DNA from: PALSA-612 sp963791225
GTDB lineage: Bacteria > Actinomycetota > Thermoleophilia > Gaiellales > Gaiellaceae
Length of the DNA stretch: 64,000 bases
Assembly: GCA_963791225.1 (NCBI GenBank)
Contig: CAWBRV010000008.1
Location: 372,001-436,000, forward strand
Direction: 5' to 3'
In this document: in pieces, positions 14,453 to 22,410 of the stretch
Position numbering within the stretch: position 1 is the stretch's first letter
How the letters are laid out: each line of letters starts with the position of its first letter
Position numbers and translations under genes: made by a program
Notes under the pieces: model-generated
What the model was told of the DNA's origin: nothing
What the model saw: only the letters and a program-made list of their open reading frames with translations
Databases searched by the model: none

Positions 14453-16650
14453 AGCCGCGTCACCTCGACGCCCTGCTCGAGCGACTCGACGTGCTCGGCC
14501 GCGGCGCGGACGGCACCCCGCACGAGCCGGCGGTTGACGCGTGCGCGAAGCTCGACCGACGTGCCGTTCGAGCTGACGCGGACGACGTCGCCGTTCTCGA
14601 TGCCGCGCACGGACGCATCCTCGGCGGACAATTCGACGACCGGCTCCGGGCGCTGGAAGGACAGCTCGGGCACGCGCTCGACGGCCGGACCCGAGAAGAG
14701 GGCGCGGTAGCGGGCGAGCCGCAGCGGGCCGCCGCCGGCAACCGCGGGTGCCGCCTGCTTCACGGGCGCCTGCGCCGGAGCCGGCGTCTCCGCCGGTGGC
14801 ACCTGCGGGAGCGGCGCCTGCTTGCCGATCTCGCCGAACGAGACGCCGTCGAAGAGGGTGGGCGAGAGCTCCGTGAACACGCCGAGCGCATCCGGTGCCA
14901 GCTCGACGCCGAAGCGCGCGCCGAGCTTCGCGATCCACGCCAGCTCGTCCGGGCAGGGCGGGATGACCGTTCGCCGCAGCCGCTGGGCGCGGCCCTCGAG
15001 ATTGACCATCGTCCCGTCGCGCTCGAGGTAGCTCGTCGCCGGCAGGACGAGATCGGCGATCGCCCGCAGCTCGTCGGCGAACATCCCGACGGTCACGACC
15101 GCGTCGGCCCTGGCTGCGAGCGCGGCGATCCGCGGCGACCGCGCCGCCTCGTCGCCGCAGACGACGAGGAGTCCGACGCGCTCGAGCTTGCCCGTCTCGC
15201 CCGTCCCGGCCGCATCCCAGGCCTCTGCGACCGCGCGCCCGTTCGGCGTCGCGGGCAGGTGGTAGACGCCCACGACCCGCTCTCCGAGCGCCTCGGCCAG
15301 CTCGGCCCCCGGTCCGGCGGCACCGCTCCAGACCAGCGCCACGCGCTCGATGCCCTCGAGCTCAGCGGCGATCTGTGCGGCGACGTCCCCGTAGGCACCC
15401 GGTGCCGTCCGGATCTGGCCGGTCGGGCCGACCGTGATGACCTTGGCGCCGTGGCGGCGGGCGGCGCGGATCCAGAGGTCGACGACCGGCGCGCGCTCGA
15501 CGACCGGATGGTCGCCGGCGACGACGATCGCCTGCGCGTCCCGGAGCGCCGACAGCGGCCGCCGCCGGGCGTCGAGCGCCCGGCTCGTCTCCTCGGGCAG
15601 CACGACCGTGTGCGCGTCGAGCCCCGCGCGCACGAGCTTCGACAGCGCGAACGCGACCTCGACCGTCTCGTCGCCGGAGAACGCGAGGACGACGCGGTCC
15701 CCGGCCGCACGGGCCATCTGCTCGACCTCGTCGAGCGCCTCGTCCCACGACACCTCGGTGAAGCGCCTGCCGCCGGTCCGGCGAAGCGGCTCGGCGACCC
15801 GATCCTCCGCGCGCAGGGCCGGGAAGGCGAAGCGTCCCTTGTCGCAGAGCCAGCCCTCGTCGATCTCGGGGTGATTCCGCGAGAGGATCCGCTTCACCTT
15901 GCCCTCGCGCGTCGTCGCCGCGATGTTGCAGCCGACCGGGCAGAGGCCGCAGACGGACGGCACGTTCTGGATCTCCCACGGCCGTCCCTCGAAGCGGTAG
16001 GGCGTCGAGGTGAGCGCGCCGACGGGGCAGAGCTCGATCACATTGCCGGAGAACGTCGCCCGGTAAGGGCGGTCCTCGAACGTCGCGATCACGGACGACG
16101 CGCCGCGGTTCTTCGCCACGAGCTGGCCGTCCTCGGACACCGACTCGGAGAAGCGCGTGCAGCGGTAGCAGAGGATGCAGCGCTCGCGGTCGAGGGCGAT
16201 CGTCGGCGAGATCGGGATCGGCTTGTCGAGCGTCCGCTTTGCGAACGTCATCCGCGTCGAGCCGGGGCCGTAGCGGAAGGTCAGGTCCTGGAGCGGGCAC
16301 TCGCCGCCCTTGTCGCAGACGGGGCAGTCGAGCGGATGGTTGACGAGGATGAACTCGAGCGTGGCGTTCTGGCCCTCGGCGGCGATCTCGGACGTCGCCG
16401 CCGTCTTCACGACCATGCCGTCGGCGGCCGTGAGCGTGCACGCGGCCTGGGGCTTCGGCGGCCCGGGCGCGACCTCGCAGAGGCACATGCGGCAGGCGCC
16501 GACGGGCGGGCCGAGCCGCGGCTCGTAGCAGAAGACGGGGATCTCGATCCCGGCGATCGCGGCCGCCTCGACGAGCCCCGTCCCCTTCGGTACGGAGACC
16601 TCGACGTCGTCGATCGTCAGCGTGACCAGCTCGGGCCCCGGCGTGCTCAC
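14449..16650 (-). CDS. nuoG: NADH-quinone oxidoreductase subunit G
   Basis: 733 residues from GTG 16650 (GTGA overlap with nuoF). In order: a 2Fe-2S ferredoxin domain (CYEPRLGPPVGACRMCLCEV, then AACTL); the His-Cys3 4Fe-4S site (HPLDCPVCDKGGECPLQD); a second 4Fe-4S site (CILCYRCTRF with CPVGAL); and an extra cluster motif CGLCPVGC with LCDKGRF, corresponding to N7, which only some bacterial NuoG proteins have. A degenerate molybdopterin-oxidoreductase domain follows, and near residue 630 a proline/alanine-rich linker (PAETPAPAQAPVKQAAP) joins a C-terminal beta domain. Confidence 0.95.
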   Translation of the reverse strand: MSTPGPELVTLTIDDVEVSVPKGTGLVEAAAIAGIEIPVFCYEPRLGPPVGACRMCLCEVAPGPPKPQAACTLTAADGMVVKTAATSEIAAEGQNATLEFILVNHPLDCPVCDKGGECPLQDLTFRYGPGSTRMTFAKRTLDKPIPISPTIALDRERCILCYRCTRFSESVSEDGQLVAKNRGASSVIATFEDRPYRATFSGNVIELCPVGALTSTPYRFEGRPWEIQNVPSVCGLCPVGCNIAATTREGKVKRILSRNHPEIDEGWLCDKGRFAFPALRAEDRVAEPLRRTGGRRFTEVSWDEALDEVEQMARAAGDRVVLAFSGDETVEVAFALSKLVRAGLDAHTVVLPEETSRALDARRRPLSALRDAQAIVVAGDHPVVERAPVVDLWIRAARRHGAKVITVGPTGQIRTAPGAYGDVAAQIAAELEGIERVALVWSGAAGPGAELAEALGERVVGVYHLPATPNGRAVAEAWDAAGTGETGKLERVGLLVVCGDEAARSPRIAALAARADAVVTVGMFADELRAIADLVLPATSYLERDGTMVNLEGRAQRLRRTVIPPCPDELAWIAKLGARFGVELAPDALGVFTELSPTLFDGVSFGEIGKQAPLPQVPPAETPAPAQAPVKQAAPAVAGGGPLRLARYRALFSGPAVERVPELSFQRPEPVVELSAEDASVRGIENGDVVRVSSNGTSVELRARVNRRLVRGAVRAAAEHVESLEQGVEVTRL

Positions 16651-17963
16651 GCGGGGACCTCGGCGACCGGATGGTGCGCATGCTGGTCGCTGGGCGCGAC
16701 GATGCCCTCGATCGACGAGGCGCCGGCGAACGGGCAGTCGCCGCGTTCGACGTGCGCGCGGAACTCGTCCGGGAACTTCTTCATGTAGCTCGACACCGGG
16801 TAGACCGCGAAGTCGCCGAGGGCGCAGAGCGACTTGCCGAGGATCCGCGAGCCGACCGAGGCGAGCAGTTCCAGGTCGGCCTCGCTCGCGTCGCCCGCCT
16901 CGATCTTCTCGAGCAGCTGCACCTGCCAGCGGGTGCCCTCGCGGCAGGGCGTGCACTTGCCGCACGACTCGTGCATGTAGAACTTCGCCGCCCGCAGGGC
17001 GAGCTGCACCATGCAGCAGCGGTCGTCGACGACGATCAGCGAGGCGGAGCCGAAGAAGGAGCCGGCGGCGCCGATCGAGTCGTAGTCGAGCGGCGTGTCG
17101 ATCTGGTCGGGCGTCAGGATCGGCACGGACGAGCCGCCCGGGATGATCCCCTTCAGCTCACGGCCGTCCGGGATGCCGCCGGCGACGTCGTAGATCAGCT
17201 CGCGTATCGTCGTGCCGAGCACGAGCTCGTAGTTGCCGGGCCGCTGGACGTTGCCCGAGATCGAGAAGACCGCCGTGCCGGGCGATGTCTCGGGGCCGAT
17301 CTTCGCCCACTCGGCCGCGCCCATCGCGATGATCGACGGGACGCTCGCGATCGTGCACACGTTGTTGATCTGCGTCGGCGCGCCGTAGAGGCCCTGCACG
17401 GGCGGAAACGGCGGCCGCGGGCGCGGCTGGCCGCGGCGGCCCTCGAGCGAGTCGAGGAGCGCAGTCTCCTCGCCGCAGATGTAGGCGCCCGCGCCGCGGT
17501 GGACGACGATGTCGACGTCGCCGAACAGGCCGGCCGCACGCGCCTCGTCGACCGCCGCGGCGAGAATCTCGTACTCCGTCAGGTACTCGCCGCGGATGTA
17601 GATGAAGACGTGCGTCGACTCGATCGCGTGCGCGGAGATCAGGCAGCCCTCGATCAGCCGGTGCGGCACCTGCGCGATCACCTGCCGGTCCTTGAACGCG
17701 CCCGGCTCGGACTCGTCCGCGTTGACCACGAGGTACTTCGGCTTCGCGCTCTTGCGGTCGATCAGCGACGCCTTGCGGCCCATCGGGAAGCCGGCGCCGC
17801 CGCGGCCGCGGAGGTTCGACGTCATCAGGGCCTCGATCAACTCCTCGGGCGTCATCGCACGCGCCTTGGCGACGCCCGCGTAGCCGCCGACCGCCTCGTA
17901 CTCGGCGAGCTTCGTCAGGTCGCGCTCGTCCGTACCCTCGAGCAGGACCTCAAGCGCCGGCAC
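16647..17963 (-). CDS. nuoF: NADH-quinone oxidoreductase subunit F (FMN, NADH site)
   Basis: 438 residues from GTG 17963. NADH/FMN-binding glycine-rich segments RGRGGAGFPMGRK and YLVVNADESEPGAFKDR are present, then GAGAYICGEETALLDSLEG, and the N3 4Fe-4S motif ESCGKCTPCREG with a fourth Cys in LGKSLCALGDFA. It overlaps the end of nuoE by 14 bases and the start of nuoG by four. It oxidises NADH at the tip of the peripheral arm. Confidence 0.96.
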   Translation of the reverse strand: MPALEVLLEGTDERDLTKLAEYEAVGGYAGVAKARAMTPEELIEALMTSNLRGRGGAGFPMGRKASLIDRKSAKPKYLVVNADESEPGAFKDRQVIAQVPHRLIEGCLISAHAIESTHVFIYIRGEYLTEYEILAAAVDEARAAGLFGDVDIVVHRGAGAYICGEETALLDSLEGRRGQPRPRPPFPPVQGLYGAPTQINNVCTIASVPSIIAMGAAEWAKIGPETSPGTAVFSISGNVQRPGNYELVLGTTIRELIYDVAGGIPDGRELKGIIPGGSSVPILTPDQIDTPLDYDSIGAAGSFFGSASLIVVDDRCCMVQLALRAAKFYMHESCGKCTPCREGTRWQVQLLEKIEAGDASEADLELLASVGSRILGKSLCALGDFAVYPVSSYMKKFPDEFRAHVERGDCPFAGASSIEGIVAPSDQHAHHPVAEVPA

Positions 17964-18420
17964 GGAGCTCCTCCACGATCGCCGGCACGTCGTCGGGCGT
18001 GACCGGGTGGCGATAGCGGTGATCGACCGCGACGACCGGCGCGTAGCCGCAGCCGCCGAGGCACTCGACGACGCGGAAGGTGATCTCGCCGTCCTCGGTC
18101 GTCTCGCCTGCGCGGACGCCGAGCTCCGACTCGAATGCCTCGACGACGTCCTGCGCCCTCGCCAGCGCGCAGGAGAGGTTCGTGCAGACCTCGACCAGGT
18201 GCTTTCCCGTCGGGGCCAGGTGGTACATGTCGTAGAAGGACGCGACTGCCTGGCAGTACGCCGGGGTGAGCTCGAGCGCGTCCGCCACCTCGACGAACGC
18301 CTCCGGCGGCAGCCAGCCGTCGTGGCGCTCCTGTGCGATCCGGAGCGCGGGCAGCACCGCCGAGCGCGAGTCGGGATAGCGCGCGGCGATCTCCCGCACC
18401 TCCTCCGCGAACGTGCTCAT
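17950..18420 (-). CDS. nuoE: NADH-quinone oxidoreductase subunit E (2Fe-2S)
   Basis: 156 residues. The thioredoxin-like 2Fe-2S domain has CTNLSCALA and VECLGGCGYAP as the four-cysteine ligand set (cluster N1a). The N-terminal helical part (SRSAVLPALRIAQERHDGWLP) is typical. The ATG at 18420 lies in an ATGA overlap with a 48-codon ORF of the repeated element and in the 3' arm of its terminal hairpin. It pairs with NuoF in the NADH-oxidising module. Confidence 0.95.
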   Translation of the reverse strand: MSTFAEEVREIAARYPDSRSAVLPALRIAQERHDGWLPPEAFVEVADALELTPAYCQAVASFYDMYHLAPTGKHLVEVCTNLSCALARAQDVVEAFESELGVRAGETTEDGEITFRVVECLGGCGYAPVVAVDHRYRHPVTPDDVPAIVEELRAGA

Positions 18421-18563
18421 AGGCCGGTTTCCGGCCTGTGAGCGGGGAGGGGTCCCAGGGGAACCGGGAGGTTCCCCGACCAGATCGGCCTCTGGAAGAA
18501 GGGAGCTCGCGGGGGAAACACGGTTTCCTCCGCGGGAGCGAGCCGGGGGCGAGCGACGCTCAC
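18414..18563 (-). repeat. 150-bp coupled intergenic element, copy 2 (nuoD/nuoE junction)
   Basis: This copy occupies the entire nuoD-nuoE gap at the same length as copy 1. Hairpin C pairs CGCGGAGGAAAC with GUUUCCCCCGCG. Hairpin B (GGGGAACC with GGTTCCCC) is identical to copy 1. Hairpin A pairs GCTCATAGGCCGG with CCGGCCTGTGAGC in the plus-strand reading, with one mismatch, and covers the nuoE AUG. The pentamer TGAGC occurs at both ends, which could be a short target duplication. Confidence 0.8.
18417..18563 (-). CDS. Candidate 48-codon small protein, copy 2, between nuoD and nuoE
   Basis: It opens with GTG at 18563 overlapping the nuoD stop (GTGA) and closes with TGA overlapping the nuoE ATG (ATGA). 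The peptide shares the FPPRAPFF, RPIWSGNLP and VPLGPLPAHR core with copy 1 and differs more at both ends. An internal GTG at 18521 has a canonical GGAGG ribosome-binding site five bases upstream, which would give a 34-residue form. That GGAGG lies in the stem of hairpin C, so it would be masked until the structure is opened. No membrane helix or known domain is visible. Confidence 0.45.
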   Translation of the reverse strand: MSVARPRLAPAEETVFPPRAPFFQRPIWSGNLPVPLGPLPAHRPETGL

Positions 18564-19822
18564 CGGTCGCACTCCCCCATCACCGTGTCGAGCGAGCCGA
18601 CCGCGGCGATCATGTCCGCGATCAGCGACTCGTGCATCAACGTCGCCGTCGCCTGCAGCGCGACGAAGCTTGGCGCGCGGAAGCGCACGCGCCACGGCTT
18701 CGGGCCGCCGTCCGAGCAGAGGTAGCAGCCGAACTCGCCGCGGGGCGACTCGATCGGCAGGTAGACCTCGCCCTCAGGGACGCGGAAGCCCTCGGTGACG
18801 AGCTTGAAGTGGTGGATCAGCGACTCCATCGACGTGTGCAGCTCCTCGCGGGGCGGCAGCACGACCTTGCGGTCGTCGGAGATCCACGCGCCGCCGGGCA
18901 TGCCGTCGAGGGCCTGGTCGACGATGCGGGTGGACTCCCGCATCTCGTCCATGTGCACCTTGTACCGGTCCCAGACGTCTCCGTTCTGCTTCACGGGGAC
19001 GTCGAAGTCGACCTGGTCGTACGCGAGGTACGGGGTCGTCTTCCGGAGGTCCCAGTCGACGCCGGAGCCGCGCAGGACAGGCCCGGACTGACCGAGCGCG
19101 ATTGCGTCCTCGGCGGACAGGAGCCCGACTCCCTTCGTCCGCTTCAGCCAGATCTCGTTCTGGTCGAGGAGCTGCTCGTACTGGTCGACCGCGCCGGGCA
19201 TGATCTCCACGAACTTGCGGCACTCGTCGAAGAAGCCGGAGGGGATGTCCTCGGCCAGGCCGCCGACCTGGAAGTAGCGCGTGTGCATCCGCACGCCGCC
19301 GACCATCTCGAACAGGTCGAGGACCCGGTCGCGCTCGCGGAACGTGTACCAGAACGGCGAGATCGCTCCCAGCTCGAGCGCGGAGGTGCCGAGCCAGACG
19401 AGGTGCGAGTGCACGCGGTTCAGCTCGCAGAGCAGCATCCGCATCCAGACGGCCTTCGGCGGCACGTCGATGCCGAGCAGCTTCTCGATCGCCATCACGA
19501 AGGCGAGCTCGTTGGCCTGGAAGGACAGGTAGTCCATCCGCGGCGCATACGGGATCGCCTTCCACCAGGTCTTCGACTCCATCGATTTCTCGAAGCCGGT
19601 GTGGAGGTAGCCGACCACCGCGCGCAGGCCGACGACGGTCTCGCCGTCCAGTTCGACGACGAGGCGGAGGACGCCGTGCGTGGACGGGTGGTTGGGCCCG
19701 AAGTTGACCTCGAGGATGTCGTCGTGCCGGCGGAGGTCATCGGGCACGAGCAGCACGGACGGGATCGGCTGCGGGATGCGGGATCCCTCGTAGATCTTCG
19801 GCCGCTCGGGCGCGATCGCCAC
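18560..19822 (-). CDS. nuoD: NADH-quinone oxidoreductase subunit D
   Basis: 420 residues. This 49-kDa-type subunit, related to hydrogenase large subunits, helps form the quinone pocket. Signatures: NFGPNHPSTHGVLRLVVELDGE, GYLHTGFEKSMESKTW, MDYLSFQANELAFVMAIEKL, NRVHSHLVWLG and the C-terminal IESPRGEFGCYLCSDG. The GTG at 19822 lies two bases after the nuoC stop, and the upstream extension is out of frame with nuoC. Subunits C and D are separate genes here, not fused. Confidence 0.95.
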   Translation of the reverse strand: MAIAPERPKIYEGSRIPQPIPSVLLVPDDLRRHDDILEVNFGPNHPSTHGVLRLVVELDGETVVGLRAVVGYLHTGFEKSMESKTWWKAIPYAPRMDYLSFQANELAFVMAIEKLLGIDVPPKAVWMRMLLCELNRVHSHLVWLGTSALELGAISPFWYTFRERDRVLDLFEMVGGVRMHTRYFQVGGLAEDIPSGFFDECRKFVEIMPGAVDQYEQLLDQNEIWLKRTKGVGLLSAEDAIALGQSGPVLRGSGVDWDLRKTTPYLAYDQVDFDVPVKQNGDVWDRYKVHMDEMRESTRIVDQALDGMPGGAWISDDRKVVLPPREELHTSMESLIHHFKLVTEGFRVPEGEVYLPIESPRGEFGCYLCSDGGPKPWRVRFRAPSFVALQATATLMHESLIADMIAAVGSLDTVMGECDR

Positions 19823-19824
19823 GT

Positions 19825-20379
19825 CTACTCCTCGCCCGAGAACCGCACCGGCTCGCCGCCGATCGGGTAGTCCTTGCGGAGTGGGAAGCCCTCCCAGTCG
19901 TCGTCCATGAGGATCCGGGAGAGGTTCGGGTGGCCGGCGAAGCGGATGCCCATCATGTCCCAGACCTCGCGCTCCTGCCAGTCGGCGGTCGGCCAGATCG
20001 GGACGACGGTCGGGACCGTCTCGTCTTCGTCGACCCACACCTGCACGCGCACCCGCGGCGCCTCGCGCGCACCCGAGACGATCGAGAGCAGGTGGTAGTT
20101 GACGGCGAAGCGCTTCGGCTTCGGTGCCGGGCGTCGCTGGAGCCCCCAGGTGCCGGGCCGGTTCAGGTCGCGCCCGGCGGCACCGCCCCAGTAGCCCGCG
20201 ACCGGTGCCTCGCCCCAATCGAGGTAGTCGACCGAGGACACGTCCGAGAGGAAGTTGAAGCCGTGCTCGTCGCGGAGCGTCGTGCACGCCTCGACGAGCC
20301 GGGCCGGGTCGACGACGAGCGTCGTCTCTCCCAGCGCGACCTTCTCCTCCACCAGGCCCGGAACGCCCGCGAAGCTCAC
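19825..20379 (-). CDS. nuoC: NADH-quinone oxidoreductase subunit C
   Basis: 184 residues from GTG. The family signature REVWDMMGIRFAGHPNLSRILMDDDW is split across a recognisable loop, followed by EGFPLRKDYPIGG. The middle holds a longer loop (GGAAGRDLNRPGTWGLQRRP) between the HDFLSDVSSVDY-like and YHLLSI strands. It is the 30-kDa peripheral-arm subunit, between nuoB (10 bases) and nuoD (2 bases). Confidence 0.93.
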   Translation of the reverse strand: MSFAGVPGLVEEKVALGETTLVVDPARLVEACTTLRDEHGFNFLSDVSSVDYLDWGEAPVAGYWGGAAGRDLNRPGTWGLQRRPAPKPKRFAVNYHLLSIVSGAREAPRVRVQVWVDEDETVPTVVPIWPTADWQEREVWDMMGIRFAGHPNLSRILMDDDWEGFPLRKDYPIGGEPVRFSGEE

Positions 20380-20389
20380 TCCGCCTGCC

Positions 20390-20971
20390 TCACTCGGCGA
20401 CCCCGCGGATCTCGTAGGCGGGTGGGACGCCGGCCATGACCTTCTCGTGCAGCCGGATGATCCCCTCCATCAGCGCTTCCGGCCGCGGCGGACAGCCGGG
20501 CACGTGGATGTCGACGGGGACGATCTTGTCCACGCCCTGCAGGGTCGTGTAATTGTTGAACATGCCGCCGGAGGACGCGCAGGCTCCCATCGCGATCACC
20601 CATTTTGGCTCCAGCATCTGGTCGTAGATCTGCCGCAGCGGCGCCGCCATCTTGTGGACGACGCGGCCGGACACGATCAGCAGGTCGGCCTGGCGCGGCG
20701 AGGCGCGGAACGCCTCCATGCCGAAGCGCGCGATGTCGTAGCGCGACGAGACGATCGACATCATCTCGATTGCGCAGCACGCGAGCCCGAACGTGTCGGG
20801 CCACATCGACTTCGTCTGAGACCAGGCGACCGCCTTCGCGAGCGTCGTCAGCCCGACGCGCTGCTCGAGCTCCGCGACCTCCTGCTCGAACACACCCGGC
20901 CCCTTCCCCTGCCAGAGCACGCGCTCCGAGCGCAGGCCGTGGTCCGCGAGCGACTTGTCGTCTATTGCCAC
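20390..20971 (-). CDS. nuoB: NADH-quinone oxidoreductase subunit B (cluster N2)
   Basis: 193 residues from GTG. Cluster N2 ligands appear as FGLACCAIEMM (the adjacent cysteine pair), AMGACASSGGMF and HVPGCPPRPEAL. N2 is the last iron-sulfur cluster before quinone. The start overlaps the end of nuoA by ten bases. The extended C-terminus (VMAGVPPAYEIRGVAE) is ordinary for the family. Confidence 0.95.
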   Translation of the reverse strand: MAIDDKSLADHGLRSERVLWQGKGPGVFEQEVAELEQRVGLTTLAKAVAWSQTKSMWPDTFGLACCAIEMMSIVSSRYDIARFGMEAFRASPRQADLLIVSGRVVHKMAAPLRQIYDQMLEPKWVIAMGACASSGGMFNNYTTLQGVDKIVPVDIHVPGCPPRPEALMEGIIRLHEKVMAGVPPAYEIRGVAE

Positions 20972-21324
20972 TCGAGCGCTCCCTTCCGCCAGATGTACAC
21001 GTAGCCGAGCGCGAGGATCGCGATGAAGAAGAGCAGCTCGATGAACCCGAACCAGGCGAGCTCGTGGAGGATGATCGCGAGGGGGTAGAGGAAGACGATC
21101 TCGATGTCGAAGACGATGAAGAGCATCGCCGTCAGGTAGAAGCTGATCGTGAACCGCTGCTGCTTCGGCGGCCCCAGCGAGACACCGGACTCGAACGGCG
21201 TGCCGCGTGCTCGGGTCCGGGCGCGCGGGCGCTGTGCGAAGACGAATGACATCACGATCATCGACGCCGGGATGGCTGCAGCGAGGAGCCCGTAGATCAG
21301 GAACGGCAGCCAGTTGTCGAGCAT
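20962..21324 (-). CDS. nuoA: NADH-quinone oxidoreductase subunit A
   Basis: 120 residues and three membrane helices. The conserved segments GTPFESGVSLGP and ISFYLTAMLFIVFDIEIVFLYPLA carry the acidic residues of the quinone-channel loop. It is the first gene of the operon. A GGAGAGG ribosome-binding site lies about nine bases before the ATG. The 153-base divergent region to erpA must hold both promoters, but I could not pick a convincing pair of boxes. Confidence 0.95.
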   Translation of the reverse strand: MLDNWLPFLIYGLLAAAIPASMIVMSFVFAQRPRARTRARGTPFESGVSLGPPKQQRFTISFYLTAMLFIVFDIEIVFLYPLAIILHELAWFGFIELLFFIAILALGYVYIWRKGALEWQ

Positions 21325-21477
21325 CTCTGAAGCCTCTCCCCGCGTGTCGACGTGCGGAACCTAGCAGGACCCTACAGCGTGTAACGAACGTGGCGAAAAA
21401 CCCTGCAACGGTGCGTGAGACGGCTGTTACAAGTAGCTCGTCCGCCGTCGATCGCGACCGCGAGGGCGACTGGTACG

Positions 21478-21897
21478 ATGGCCGACGTGGAGATCGTCGA
21501 GCGCACCGACCAGCTGATCGTGCTCACGGAGAGCGCGGCCGTGAAGATCAAGGGCCTGATCGCCGAGGAGCCCGAGGGCGAGGCGACGGTCCTTCGCGTC
21601 GCCGTCCAGGGCGGCGGATGCTCCGGATTCGAGTACGCGCTCGGCTTCGACCAGGCGCCGCAGGAGGGCGACTACGAGCTCGAGACGCACGGCGTCACGG
21701 TCGTCGTCGACCCGTTCAGCGCTCCCTATCTCCGTGGCGCCGAGATCGACTACCTGGAGACGATCCAGGAGTCCGGCTTCAAGATCTCGAACCCGAACGC
21801 CACCTCCGCCTGCGGCTGCGGGCACTCGTTCCAGGTGGCCGAGGGCGAAGCGCCCGAAGACGGCGCTGCCGGCTGCGGCTCCGGCTGCTCGCACTAG
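21478..21897 (+). CDS. erpA: HesB/IscA-type iron-sulfur insertion protein
   Basis: 139 residues from ATG 21478. The A-type carrier motif is complete: GGGCSGFEYALG with the first Cys, then SACGCGHSF with the paired cysteines. Such proteins deliver Fe-S clusters to client enzymes, which makes sense next to the divergent complex I operon with its many clusters. The C-terminus has an unusual extra tail, VAEGEAPEDGAAGCGSGCSH, with two more cysteines and a histidine. Which A-type paralogue (ErpA, IscA or SufA) this is cannot be settled from sequence alone. Confidence 0.85.
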   Translation: MADVEIVERTDQLIVLTESAAVKIKGLIAEEPEGEATVLRVAVQGGGCSGFEYALGFDQAPQEGDYELETHGVTVVVDPFSAPYLRGAEIDYLETIQESGFKISNPNATSACGCGHSFQVAEGEAPEDGAAGCGSGCSH

Positions 21898-21932
21898 TAA
21901 TCGTCCGCCGAGTGCTCTAGGCTGCCGCGGCG

Positions 21933-22373
21933 ATGAACGCCGTGCGGGCCATCTACAAGTACTGGGCTGCGCTGATCTTCGTCGGCGTGATCGCACAGGT
22001 CGGGGCGGCCGGCTACGGCGCGTTCACCACATCGCACAAGCTCGAGGACAAGGGTGACGTCATGACCCACCAGGCGTTCGACAACGCGTGGAACGCCCAC
22101 GGCATCATCGGCACAGTCGTGATCGCGGCGATGATCATCCTGCTCCTGCTCGGCCTGATCGCCCGGATCGGACGCCCCGCGATCTGGTGGCCGTTCGCGC
22201 TCGCCGTCGCCGGCGTGATCCAGATGTTCCTCGCAGGGCTCGGGACGAGCGTGCCGAGTCTCGGATTCTTGCATCCGGTCAACGCGCTCTTCCTCTTCGC
22301 GCTGTCCGGGCTGATCGCCCATCGCGCCTGGCGCGGCACCGCTACCGCTACCGCCACCCCCACCGCACACTAA
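21933..22373 (+). CDS. Four-helix membrane protein, DUF6220-like
   Basis: 146 residues and four transmembrane helices: YWAALIFVGVIAQVGAAGYG, HGIIGTVVIAAMIILLLLGL, WWPFALAVAGVIQMFLAG and LHPVNALFLFALSGLIAHRAW. Histidines at the ends of helices 2 and 4 are arranged as in small heme-binding or cytochrome b561-like membrane proteins, but heme binding is only a guess. The family resemblance (helix order, Q.FLAG then LHPVNAL) is to DUF6220. It lies 35 bases after erpA on the same strand and ends in a TATATATPT-like threonine-rich tail. Confidence 0.7.
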   Translation: MNAVRAIYKYWAALIFVGVIAQVGAAGYGAFTTSHKLEDKGDVMTHQAFDNAWNAHGIIGTVVIAAMIILLLLGLIARIGRPAIWWPFALAVAGVIQMFLAGLGTSVPSLGFLHPVNALFLFALSGLIAHRAWRGTATATATPTAH

Positions 22374-22410
22374 GAGGGACCTGAGCCCGGGCTGTGGCCG
22401 TAGTACGGCC

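Noticed and set aside
14491..16788. A 765-codon plus-strand frame opposite nuoG
   Set aside because: Same cause: a third-position GC bias shadow with low-complexity Arg/Asp/Leu sequence.
21325..21477. Promoter boxes in the nuoA-erpA divergent region
   Set aside because: Several weak -10-like and -35-like hexamers exist, but none has good spacing, so I did not call a promoter.
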